Assembly (NCBI RefSeq): GCF_900098745.1
Contig: NZ_FQTT01000002.1
Location: forward strand, 31,538 to 95,537
DNA length: 64,000 nt
Direction of reading: 5' to 3'
Source of the DNA: Actinomyces glycerinitolerans
GTDB taxonomy: Bacteria > Actinomycetota > Actinomycetes > Actinomycetales > Actinomycetaceae
The position numbers were made by a program, and so were the translations under genes. Of this stretch, positions 7,622 to 15,644 are shown one piece after another. Under the pieces are notes generated by a model. That model was not told the DNA's origin. It did no database searches and was given only the letters and a program-made list of their open reading frames with translations. Within the stretch, counting starts at the first letter, position 1. Every line of letters begins with the position of its first letter.

Positions 7622-9552
7622 GGCTCTCCTCCCGTGTCTACACCGCGTTCGACGACGGCGCGGTAGGCGTCCAGAGCGCTCAGCTCGTGGTGGGTACCGC
7701 GAGCGACCTCATGCACATCTGCCGCCGGGGTCGCAGTCCCGCGTCGGCCGGCCGCACCGGCGCCATTGGCGTCGACGACGGCGCTGACCGCACCGCCGTC
7801 AGACGCCTCGGCGGGCGCGAGCAGCACCACCTCTTCACAACGTCCCAACAGCAGTGGGGAGGAGGTGACGACGACGGTGGTCAGGCCCCGCCGCTCCTCC
7901 TGCAGCCTCCGGGCCACCAGGTCCTCGGTGTGCGAATCCAGGGCGCTGGTGGGCTCTACCAGCACCAGCACGGGGGCGTGGCGGGCGACGGCGCGGGCCA
8001 GAGCCAGGCGTTGGCGCTGACCGCCGGAGACGTTGCGGGCCTTCTCGGTGAGCTGGCCATCCAGGCCACCGAGGGAGTCCAGGGCGTCGCCCGCGGCGGC
8101 CACGGCGAGGGCCTGCTCGGCGCGCTCCCGCTGGGCGGCGGTCAGGGGCGCCGCACCTCCGCCGGCAGCGGGGCCGTCGTCGCCGTGGGCGCCCGCCACC
8201 GCGCCTGAGCGGATGACCTCGGCGGTCGGGCGCGGCCCGGACAGGGGGATCTCGTCGCCGAGTACCTCCTCGGCGAGCGTGCCGGCGAAGGCCTCGGCGT
8301 GGGCGCCGGAGACGACGATGGTGCGGCGCACCTCCTTAAGCGGGACGGTGCGCAGGTCGGTGCCGCCGAGCGCGACGGGGCCGTCGGCGTCGTCGGCACG
8401 GCCGAGGCGCTGGGCCAGGGCGGCGGCGCGGGCCGGGTCGGGGCAGACCAGGGCGGTCATGCGTCCGCCGCGCAGCACCACGCCGGAACTCAGGTCGGTC
8501 AGGTCGCCGGCCGGGTCCAGGCGCGCCCCGGGGACGACGCCTGCGTCGTCGGTCAGCGGCTCGACCGCCTCGATACGGGCAACCTTGCGGGCGCCCACCC
8601 AGGCGCGGGTGGAGAACTGGATCAGGTCGGCCATCACGCCCAGCGGCCCGACCAGGAAGGTCGTGTAGCCGTAGAAGGTGACCAGTTGGCCCGGGCTGAT
8701 GGTGCCGGTCAGGGCCGTGCGGGCACCCGCACCGACGACGACGGCGGTGAAGACCATGGGGGCGCCGGCCTTGACGGTGGCCAGGAGCGCCTGGGTGGAG
8801 GCGACCCGGATGCCGGCGTCGCGCACCCGGTGAGAGGCCTCGGCGTAGCGGGCGGCGTACACGTCCTCCCCGCCGATGCCGCGCAGCACGCGCAGGCCGG
8901 ACACGGCGTCGGTGGTGATGGTGGACAGGCGCCCCTGTTCTTCGCGCTGCACGGACAGGCGCCGGTTCAGGGGACGGATGAAGGCGCCCACCAACGCCAA
9001 CACGATCGGCAGACCGATCAGCACCAGCAGCCCCAGCGGGGCGGACGTGCGCAGCATGAGCACACCCACAACCACGACGCTGACCAGGGCGCCGATGTTG
9101 TCGGCGTCGGCGGTGATGGTGGCGATCACGTCCCCGCTGGCGATGCGGCGGGTGACGGCTCGCGAGCGCAGGCCCAGGCGGTGGGCGGCACCACGCATGG
9201 CCGGCTTCCAGGCGCCGACCCAGGCGCCCATGCCGGTGGCGTCCTCCAGGCCAGCGGCGAGCGAGCCGAGCAGTCCCAGTCCGGTCAGCGCAGCCAACCC
9301 GGGCAGCAGGCGGGCGGTGAGTCCGGCCTCGAGACCGGCGTCGAGCAGGTCGCCCAGTGCCAGCGGGATCAGCGCCTGCGCGAGGTAGGAGGCCGTGGAG
9401 ACCACGACGCCGAGGGCGATCGCGGGCACGCTCATGCGGGTCACGGCGCGCAGCAGCCCGCCCGGGGTGGCGGGCAGCTCCGGGGGCGGCGTCGTCTGCA
9501 CCGACAGGAAGGCGGGCCACCGCCGCGGGGCGCGGGCAACGGGGATCGACAC
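7618..9552 (-). CDS. ABC exporter half-transporter with degenerate ATPase
   Basis: A 644-residue partner of the following gene, starting at a GTG behind TAGGAG. The N-terminal half is a multi-helix transmembrane domain. In the nucleotide-binding domain the Walker A loop is lost (VCPDPARAAAL, no GxxGxGK), the Walker B aspartate is Val532 next to Glu533 (LVLVEPTSALD), and the switch histidine is replaced (VVVTSSPL). The signature VSGGQRQRLALAR is perfect. It can therefore complete the partner's ATP site but not form its own, an extreme form of the asymmetry known in heterodimeric exporters. Confidence 0.92.
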   Translation of the reverse strand: MSIPVARAPRRWPAFLSVQTTPPPELPATPGGLLRAVTRMSVPAIALGVVVSTASYLAQALIPLALGDLLDAGLEAGLTARLLPGLAALTGLGLLGSLAAGLEDATGMGAWVGAWKPAMRGAAHRLGLRSRAVTRRIASGDVIATITADADNIGALVSVVVVGVLMLRTSAPLGLLVLIGLPIVLALVGAFIRPLNRRLSVQREEQGRLSTITTDAVSGLRVLRGIGGEDVYAARYAEASHRVRDAGIRVASTQALLATVKAGAPMVFTAVVVGAGARTALTGTISPGQLVTFYGYTTFLVGPLGVMADLIQFSTRAWVGARKVARIEAVEPLTDDAGVVPGARLDPAGDLTDLSSGVVLRGGRMTALVCPDPARAAALAQRLGRADDADGPVALGGTDLRTVPLKEVRRTIVVSGAHAEAFAGTLAEEVLGDEIPLSGPRPTAEVIRSGAVAGAHGDDGPAAGGGAAPLTAAQRERAEQALAVAAAGDALDSLGGLDGQLTEKARNVSGGQRQRLALARAVARHAPVLVLVEPTSALDSHTEDLVARRLQEERRGLTTVVVTSSPLLLGRCEEVVLLAPAEASDGGAVSAVVDANGAGAAGRRGTATPAADVHEVARGTHHELSALDAYRAVVERGVDTGGEP

Positions 9553-9641
9553 GATCTCCTAGCCTATGTGACCCGGCCGCGGCCGGGTCACAAGGAATGC
9601 GCTCCCGCCGGTCCCGGCTACAACGAACATCTGCCTTCTAC

Positions 9642-9702
9642 TACGAGCTTTTGCACCCTGGTGTGCGGCGATTAGGCGTACACCAGGGTGCAAAAGCTCG
9701 TA
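9642..9702. repeat. Perfect 23-bp inverted repeat (hairpin)
   Basis: Arms at 9642-9664 (TACGAGCTTTTGCACCCTGG...) and 9680-9702 are exact reverse complements, separated by 15 bp. The hairpin lies between two minus-strand genes, 64 bp after the YhgE-type gene and about 90 bp before the ABC exporter. It may terminate the former, but the arms are unusually long and there is no adjacent T-run beyond the internal TTTT. Confidence 0.85.
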
Positions 9703-9765
9703 TCAGGGCGAATTCGGGTGCCTTGGGGGCCGGCCACAGCGGACCACCGCAGCGGCGGGACCAGG

Positions 9766-12684
9766 TCAGGCCGCGGTGGGTGCGAGGGCGTTGTCCGCCG
9801 GCAGCGGCTTGGGGCCGCGGCGCAGGCGGGCGCCCAGCAGGATGAAGGCCCAGGCGATCAGCGCCCAGACGGCCAGGACCGCCAGGGTCTTGAGGTAGAT
9901 CCCGTCCACGCCGCCGCCGGCGATCAGTCGCCGGAAGGCGAGCTGGGTGTAGCTCATCGGCAGGTAGGGGTGGATCCACTGGAAGAAGCGCGGCGTGGTC
10001 TCGATCGGGAAGGTCGCGCCCATGGAGGTGATTTGCAGGCTGAGCAGGATGATGGACACGAAGCGGCCGCGGAAGGCGAGCGTGGCTACGCAGGCCTGGT
10101 TGACGGCGACGAAGGTCAGCGACGCGGCGATCGCCATGGCGCACAGGCCCACCAGGTTGGCGGCGTGAATCTCGCCCGCGGCATTGACCGCAACCATCAT
10201 GACCACGGCCTGGGCGACGGCGAGCAGGGCGGCGGTAGTGGCGGGCCGGATAGCTGCGGCGTACCAGCGCTCGCCATGGTCGCGCTTGTCCAGGGCGGGC
10301 AGCACCAGGAACAGGGCGATGGCGCCGACCCACAGTGCCAGGCTCATGAACATCGGGGTGAAGCCGGCGCCGTTGTTCGCCACGGGGTTGTCGCGCACCG
10401 CATCCACGTCGGCGGCGTCGGCGGCCACGTCGGTCATGGTCTGGCGCTGGGCCGCGGTGTAGTCGGGGATCTGGTCGACGCCGTCTTCCAGGCCCTCGCT
10501 GAGGGCGTCGGCGCCGTCGGACAGCTCGGTGGAGCCGTTCTGGAGCTGATCCAGGCCATCACTGAGGTTGGTGGCGCCGTCGGACAGGGTGACGGAGCCG
10601 GAATAGGCAGCGCCCAGGCCGCTGGACAGGGTGTCCGCACCGGTGGCGGCGGTGTCGGCGCCGGCAGAGAGCCGGGCGAGGCCGTCGGCAAGGGTCTGGG
10701 AGGAGGTGGCGGCCGTGGAAGCGCCGGAGGACAGCGTGTTCAGGCCGCTGGACAGGGTGTCGGCACCGCTGGACAGGGTCTGCGCGCCGGAGTTGACCGA
10801 GTTCGCGCCGGTGGCGAGCTGGGAGGTGCCGGCGGAGAGACTGTTGGCCCCGGTGGACAGGGTGTTCAGACCGGTGGACAGGTCGCTGGAGCCGGTGGCG
10901 AGTTGGGAGGCGCCGTCGCTGACGGAGGTGGCGCCGGAGGTCAACATCGGGCCCTGGGAGGACAGTGCGGCCAGCACCCCGGTGAGGCTGCGGTCTTCGC
11001 CGGTGGCGGGGTTGTACACGTCGGTGGCGGACCCCAGTCCTCCGGACAGCGTGGTGGCGCCGGAGGACGCATCCGCCGCCCCGGTGGCGACGGCACCGAC
11101 GGAGCCCTGCAGTTGGGTCGCGCCGGAGGAGAGCTGCTCCGCTCCGGTGGCGACCTGGCCGACGGCGCCGGTCACGCCCGCACTGGAGGCGGCCAGGGTG
11201 TTGAGGCCGCCCAGCACGGTGCCGGACTGGGCCGTGTCCTCGGTGGTACCGAGCCCGCCTGCGGCCTGCGCGATCGCCTGGCAGGTCGCGTCGGTCTCAC
11301 CGTGGTCGGCGACGCACTGCTGATAGGCGCCCGCGAGCGCGGTGGCGACCTGCCCGGCCCCTGCCTGGGCGGTGGACACGCCGCCGGTGTAGTCGTTGAC
11401 GGCGCCGTACAGGGTCGCCTGGCCGGCCGCGGCCGAGTCGGTTGACGACCCGATCCCGTTGACCGCGCTCTGGGCGCCCGTCGCCAGGTCATTGGCGGCT
11501 CCGTAAAGGGTCCGCTGGCTCTCCTCGCCGCTGGCGTAGGAGTCGGTGGACTTGCCGACGCCGGCGGACAGCTGGTTCAGGCCCGACGCCAGGTCTTGGG
11601 CGCCGGGGTCGAGTTGGTCCTTCAGCGTCGTGTAGGCCTGGTCCACACTGTCTACGTAGGTGTTCACGCCGGTGGACAGGGTGGTAGCGCCGGTGGACAG
11701 GCTGGTGGCGCCGGCGGACAGGCTGGTGGCGCCCGACGAGGCGGAGGATGCGCCCGCGGCCACCTGTCCCGCGCCCGAGTCGACCGTGGCGGCACCCGAG
11801 GCCAGCGTGGAGGTGCCGTCGGCCAGGGTGCCCGCGCCGGATGCCAGCGTGCTCGCGCCGGAGGCGGCCGATGACGCTCCGGTGGACAGGCGGGCCACGC
11901 CGTCGGCCAGCTGCTGGGAGCCGGAGGCGGCGGTTGACGTGGAGGTGGCGAGGATGGTCAGGCCGTCGGAGAGGGTGACGGCGCCGGAGGCCAGCTCGCT
12001 CATGCCGACCGTGAGGGTGGTGGCCCCGTCGGCCAGCTGGTCGGCACCGTCGGCGGCGTCGGCGGTACCCGACTCCAGGGTGGCGGCGCCCGTGGCCAGG
12101 GCGGTGGCGCCGTCGGAGGCCTCTACGAGTCCCTCGCGGATGGTGGAGACGCTCAGCAGCAGGGTGGACAGGACCCGCTCGGAGCCCTGCTGCTCCAGGC
12201 GGTTGGAGAGTTCGGAGGCGACGGTGGCGGCCATGGTGCCGGCCAGGTAGTTGATGCCGTCGTCGGTGACGAGCTTCAGCTCCTGGGTGACGGCGTCGGA
12301 GGGGTCATCAGAGCCGACGCGGGAGGCGATCTGGGAGAAGTCGGCGGGGATGTAGAGGATGGCGCGGACCTTCTGCGTGTTCATGTCCGCCTCGGCGGTG
12401 GCGGCGTCCATCTGCTCCCAGGTGAAGCCGACGTTCTCATCGCCGTCCGGATGGGTCAGGGCGTCCGTGAGGTCGGCGCCGAGGTTGAAGGTCTCGGTCT
12501 CCCCGTTGGCGAGCGTGGCCGTGTAGGCGCTGTCCTCGTTGACGACGGCGGCCTTGATGTCACCGAGCCGGTTTGTGGGGTTCTGGTAGGCGAGCGTCAA
12601 CAGTCCCGAGTACAGCAGCGGGATGATGGACACGGCGAGCACCACGACCAGGTTGGCGATGCGCGAGCCGCTGAGCTTCTTCAT
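9766..12684 (-). CDS. YhgE/Pip-type large membrane protein with heptad-repeat ectodomain
   Basis: A 973-residue protein. The chosen ATG (MKKLSGSR) follows GGAGAGG at good spacing; an in-frame ATG exists at 12744 but lies inside a candidate operator. There is one N-terminal membrane helix (about residues 8-30), a Pip/YhgE-type domain (DIKAAVVNEDSAY), then several hundred residues of LSxGAxx heptads predicted to form a long coiled coil, and five or so membrane helices at the C-terminus that resemble an ABC-2 permease core. Family members are involved in phage receptor function or in antimicrobial or lipid export, often with a divergent TetR regulator as here. The actual substrate is unknown. 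Confidence 0.85.
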   Translation of the reverse strand: MKKLSGSRIANLVVVLAVSIIPLLYSGLLTLAYQNPTNRLGDIKAAVVNEDSAYTATLANGETETFNLGADLTDALTHPDGDENVGFTWEQMDAATAEADMNTQKVRAILYIPADFSQIASRVGSDDPSDAVTQELKLVTDDGINYLAGTMAATVASELSNRLEQQGSERVLSTLLLSVSTIREGLVEASDGATALATGAATLESGTADAADGADQLADGATTLTVGMSELASGAVTLSDGLTILATSTSTAASGSQQLADGVARLSTGASSAASGASTLASGAGTLADGTSTLASGAATVDSGAGQVAAGASSASSGATSLSAGATSLSTGATTLSTGVNTYVDSVDQAYTTLKDQLDPGAQDLASGLNQLSAGVGKSTDSYASGEESQRTLYGAANDLATGAQSAVNGIGSSTDSAAAGQATLYGAVNDYTGGVSTAQAGAGQVATALAGAYQQCVADHGETDATCQAIAQAAGGLGTTEDTAQSGTVLGGLNTLAASSAGVTGAVGQVATGAEQLSSGATQLQGSVGAVATGAADASSGATTLSGGLGSATDVYNPATGEDRSLTGVLAALSSQGPMLTSGATSVSDGASQLATGSSDLSTGLNTLSTGANSLSAGTSQLATGANSVNSGAQTLSSGADTLSSGLNTLSSGASTAATSSQTLADGLARLSAGADTAATGADTLSSGLGAAYSGSVTLSDGATNLSDGLDQLQNGSTELSDGADALSEGLEDGVDQIPDYTAAQRQTMTDVAADAADVDAVRDNPVANNGAGFTPMFMSLALWVGAIALFLVLPALDKRDHGERWYAAAIRPATTAALLAVAQAVVMMVAVNAAGEIHAANLVGLCAMAIAASLTFVAVNQACVATLAFRGRFVSIILLSLQITSMGATFPIETTPRFFQWIHPYLPMSYTQLAFRRLIAGGGVDGIYLKTLAVLAVWALIAWAFILLGARLRRGPKPLPADNALAPTAA

Positions 12685-12717
12685 TTCAGTTGCCTCTCCT
12701 GAGTTCCGCCGACCGAC

Positions 12718-12757
12718 GATACACATCTGTATCGACGCCTTCAATACAGACCTGTAT
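12718..12757. promoter_or_regulatory. Two palindromic candidate TetR operators
   Basis: GATACACATCTGTATC (12718-12733) and ATACAGACCTGTAT (12744-12757) share the half-sites ATACA/TGTAT and lie 26 bp apart in the 204-bp gap between the YhgE-type gene and the divergent TetR gene. A TetR dimer pair bound here would cover the region 34-73 bp upstream of the YhgE start. Confidence 0.65.
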
Positions 12758-12888
12758 CATGCCTGTCTGGCTGGACGCCGAGGATCGGCCTGAGAAACCC
12801 CGAGGGGACGCCGAAAACACCCTCGACGCCGGCGTCGCGAATGTCGTGAATGACACAGGGCGACGCGAAATGACATGATGAGCTGGAC

Positions 12889-13758
12889 ATGAGTGCGAGT
12901 AGGGAACAAGCGGAAGAGCTGATCGAGGCCGCCGGCGCGCGCCTGTCGGCCCGGCGGGCCGCGGTGCGTCGGCTCATCGGCGTCCCCCCGTCCGAGCGAC
13001 GCGCCCAGACTCAGGCACTGCTGCTGGACGCCGGCCGGGAACTGTTCGCAGACAAGGGCATCGGCGGCACCTCCGTGGGCGACATCTGCTCCCGCGCCGG
13101 CTTCACCCGCGGCGCCTTCTACTCCAACTTCACCGACATGGACCACTTCGTGCAGCGCCTGGCCGAGGAGCAGTGGACCTCCATCGTCAACTTCGTGGAC
13201 GAGTCCGTCGCCGGCGCGCTGTCCACGCAGACGGAGGGACCAACGCTGGAGTCCGACGCCGAACTGGCCGCCGGGCTGGCCGAACTCGCCTCCCGGCTGC
13301 TCGGGGCCATGCCGATCTCACGCGAGGTGTTCCTACTGCAAAACGAGTTCGCCGCCTACATCGCGCGCACCGAGGCGGATGGCGGGGGCTCCCCGCTGCG
13401 CGAGGGCTATGCCGCCTTCAAACGGCACCTGGTAAGGGTGCTGGTGGAGGGGTTGGCGTCGATCAACCGCGCCTGCCTGCTCAGCCCGGAGGACACCACC
13501 GAACTCATCATGGCTACCGCCGTGCGCTCCATGCGCATGGCCCTGTCCGCCGCGCCCGACGCGCACAGGCCCGGTGACGCACAGGCCGCTGGCACTCGTG
13601 GCGCTCAGACCGACGACGCCGACGCCAACAGCGACCGCGGGTCGGAGAGCACCGGCGCCAACGCCGCCGACCCCGACCTGACCGCCTTCCTCGTGCGCAC
13701 CCTGCCCACGCTGCTGGCCCGCCTGTCGACGCCGGTCACCCACACCGCTGACGCCTAA
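12889..13758 (+). CDS. TetR/AcrR-family transcriptional regulator
   Basis: A 289-residue protein with an N-terminal TetR DNA-binding domain at about residues 38-95: the recognition helix region ICSRAGFTRGAFYSNF is typical. The remainder is a ligand-binding domain ending in a disordered, Asp/Ala-rich tail (about residues 225-265). It is transcribed divergently from the YhgE-type membrane protein, with palindromic sites in between, so it is very probably the repressor of that gene and of itself. The ligand is unknown. The 38-residue extension before the HTH is slightly longer than usual. Confidence 0.9.
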   Translation: MSASREQAEELIEAAGARLSARRAAVRRLIGVPPSERRAQTQALLLDAGRELFADKGIGGTSVGDICSRAGFTRGAFYSNFTDMDHFVQRLAEEQWTSIVNFVDESVAGALSTQTEGPTLESDAELAAGLAELASRLLGAMPISREVFLLQNEFAAYIARTEADGGGSPLREGYAAFKRHLVRVLVEGLASINRACLLSPEDTTELIMATAVRSMRMALSAAPDAHRPGDAQAAGTRGAQTDDADANSDRGSESTGANAADPDLTAFLVRTLPTLLARLSTPVTHTADA

Positions 13759-13802
13759 CCGTTAGTGCGCGCCCCAGACGGGAGACCGCATCCCGGCCGC
13801 CC

Positions 13803-13833
13803 TTGACATGCCCCGCACCAACGGCGCTAGCCT
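13803..13833 (+). promoter_or_regulatory. Promoter of a leaderless mini-ORF
   Basis: TTGACA at 13803-13808 and TAGCCT at 13828-13833, 19 bp apart. Six bases after the -10 element comes the ATG of a 24-codon ORF, so the transcript would start at or next to the A of the start codon, the standard leaderless arrangement in actinobacteria. Confidence 0.55.
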
Positions 13834-13839
13834 CACCCC

Positions 13840-13914
13840 ATGACCGCTTCGACGCCCACGACCCGTGCCCTGATGGCGCGCGCCGAAAGCATGCGTCGAA
13901 TGCAGATGCGCTGA
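13840..13914 (+). CDS. Candidate leaderless, Met-rich leader peptide (24 aa)
   Basis: A short ORF from ATG to TGA with five methionines (residues 1, 12, 18, 21, 23) and five arginines; the end reads SMRRMQMR. It has no ribosome binding site but sits six bases behind a plausible -10 element. It precedes two PLP enzymes of sulfur amino acid metabolism by about 240 bp. Cys- or Met-rich leaderless uORFs can sense amino acid supply through ribosome stalling, so an attenuator role is a reasonable inference. The rest of 13759-14151 shows no further gene; I could not fit a SAM riboswitch consensus by eye. Confidence 0.4.
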   Translation: MTASTPTTRALMARAESMRRMQMR

Positions 13915-14080
13915 CAGCGCCAGCCGTCGCTGTTTACACGAGTAACGGTCAGAGTCCGAGCCGCCTGCGGGCGCTCGTTGCACTCCGCGGCCGTCGACTA
14001 TGTCGGCCCGCGTTCAAACCCCGGTAATCCTCCATTCACCGCCGCCACCGGCCTGTGCACACCGCGTCCACTCCACCTCC

Positions 14081-14101
14081 CCGAGGTCGGTTGAAGTTAC
14101 G
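14081..14101 (+). repeat. CCGAGGTCGGT-N5-TTACG intergenic motif
   Basis: A 21-bp copy of the intergenic motif also found at 5485-5505, differing from it by two bases in 21. It lies 50 bp upstream of the aminotransferase start. Confidence 0.6.
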
Positions 14102-14151
14102 TGCCCGGGTCGCCCGACGTGACGGCAGCCCCAAGCCTTACAGGAAGCACC

Positions 14152-15543
14152 ATGACCACCTACGCCCCCGCCGTCGTGACCGGCACCGACGCCGTATCCG
14201 AACCGCCAAGGCACCCATCCGCTCCGGAGCGCCAGACTCCGGCCGCCAACTCGCCCACAGCCGTGGTCTCATTGCCGGCCGACGCCGCCGCGACTTCCGC
14301 CGTCGTCCCCGATGCCTCCGGCCTCGCCCCGCACGCCTCCGCCTCCCCCTTCGACGTGGTCCACGACCGCGCCGGCACCGCGAGCCTGAAGTGGGACTTC
14401 GCCGCCGAGCGTGGCCGCCCCAGCGCCGTCCTGCCGCTGTGGGTGGCGGACATGGACCATCCCACGGCGCCCTGCGTGGTCAACGCCCTGCTGTGGCGGG
14501 TGCGGCACGGCATCTTCGGCTACACCGAGCCCGACGCCGCCTACAACGCCACTCTGGCCGCCTGGTTCGCCCGCCGCTACGACTGGCGCATCGACCCGGC
14601 CTGGAACGTCGTCACTCCGGGAGTCGTGCCCGCGCTGGCGACGGCGGTGCGCGCCCTGACCGAGCCGGGCGACGCCGTCGTCATTGAGGAGCCCGTCTAC
14701 TACCCGTTCCGGGAGGTGGTCGAGCAGCAGGGGCGCGTGGTCGCCCCGGCCCCGCTGGTGCGCGGCGCCGACGGCGTGTACCGGCGCGACCTGGACGCGC
14801 TGGAGGCCGTGCTCACGAGCACCGGCGCCCGCCTTCTGCTCCTGTGCAACCCGCACAACCCGGTGGGCCGAGTGTGGTCCCGCGCCGAACTGACGGGGCT
14901 GGCCGAGGTGGCCGAACGCCACGACGTGCTCGTGGTCTCCGACGAGGTGCACGCCGACCTCGCCCTGCCCGGGTACCGCACCACCCCCTTCGCCTCCCTG
15001 TCCGCCGATGCCGCCGCCCGCACCATCACCTGCACCTCGCCGTCGAAGTCCTTCAACCTGGCCGGGCTGCAGGTGGCCAACATCCTCATCGCCGATCCCG
15101 ACCTGCGCGCCCGCTTCCGCTCGGCCCTTGGCGCCGCCGGCTACTCCCAGCCGAATGTGTTGGGACTGACGGCCTGCCAGGCGGCCTACAAGTCCGGCGA
15201 CGCCTGGCTCGACGCCCTGCGCCGCCATATCGAGTACGCGCGCCGACACGTCATCCGCCGCCTGGAGCGGGTGCCCGGCGTCGAAGTCTCGCCATGCGAG
15301 GGCACCTACCTGCTGTGGCTGGACTGCACAGGTCTGCTGGAGGCCACGGGCCTGGCGGCGGAGGAGCTGGACGGTTTCATCACCGATCAGGCCGGCCTGT
15401 GGCTCGACGACGGCGCCCTGTTCGGCACCGGCGGTGCCGGCTTCACCCGGCTGAATATCGCCTGCCCGCGCGCAACGCTGGACGAGGCGCTGGATCGCCT
15501 GGAGATCGCCGTACACGGTCTGCTCGCCAGCGCCGCCGCCTGA
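14152..15543 (+). CDS. PatB/MalY-type PLP-dependent C-S lyase (cystathionine beta-lyase family)
   Basis: A 463-residue fold-type I aminotransferase-like enzyme. The ATG (MTTYAPAV) follows CAGGAAG; an in-frame GTG further upstream lacks a site. After a ~65-residue low-complexity N-terminus come the family motifs LWVADMDHP, CNPHNPVGRVW, SDEVHADL and the PLP lysine Lys299 in SPSKSFNLAG. Members cleave cystathionine or cysteine to homocysteine or sulfide plus pyruvate and ammonia. A second PLP enzyme of the trans-sulfuration family follows after 101 bp, which supports a role in methionine/cysteine metabolism. The N-terminal extension is longer than usual. Confidence 0.88.
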   Translation: MTTYAPAVVTGTDAVSEPPRHPSAPERQTPAANSPTAVVSLPADAAATSAVVPDASGLAPHASASPFDVVHDRAGTASLKWDFAAERGRPSAVLPLWVADMDHPTAPCVVNALLWRVRHGIFGYTEPDAAYNATLAAWFARRYDWRIDPAWNVVTPGVVPALATAVRALTEPGDAVVIEEPVYYPFREVVEQQGRVVAPAPLVRGADGVYRRDLDALEAVLTSTGARLLLLCNPHNPVGRVWSRAELTGLAEVAERHDVLVVSDEVHADLALPGYRTTPFASLSADAAARTITCTSPSKSFNLAGLQVANILIADPDLRARFRSALGAAGYSQPNVLGLTACQAAYKSGDAWLDALRRHIEYARRHVIRRLERVPGVEVSPCEGTYLLWLDCTGLLEATGLAAEELDGFITDQAGLWLDDGALFGTGGAGFTRLNIACPRATLDEALDRLEIAVHGLLASAAA

Positions 15544-15560
15544 ACCGTCGCCCCACCTCG

Positions 15561-15602
15561 CCGAGACCGGCACTAATGACAGCCGGGACCGGCACCAATA
15601 AC
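15561..15602 (+). repeat. Direct repeat in the gap between two PLP enzyme genes
   Basis: CCGAGACCGGCACTAATGAC (15561-15580) is followed two bases later by CCGGGACCGGCACCAATAAC (15583-15602), 17 of 20 positions identical. It resembles a diverged form of the CCGAGGTCGGT...TTAC intergenic family. Confidence 0.55.
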
Positions 15603-15644
15603 GCGCCCAGTGCGCAAATACTCCCAGCCAGCCAGAAAGCTCTT

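Noticed and set aside
9688..11445. 585-codon plus-strand open frame opposite the YhgE-type gene
   Set aside because: Antisense of a repetitive high-GC gene; composition is Gly/Gln/Val-rich with no recognisable domain or ribosome site.
12690..12878. 62-codon open frame between YhgE-type gene and TetR gene
   Set aside because: It covers the two palindromic operators and has no ribosome binding site or coding character.
13915..14151. Possible SAM riboswitch ahead of the C-S lyase
   Set aside because: No match to the conserved SAM-I or SAM-IV cores could be found by eye; an Infernal search would settle it.
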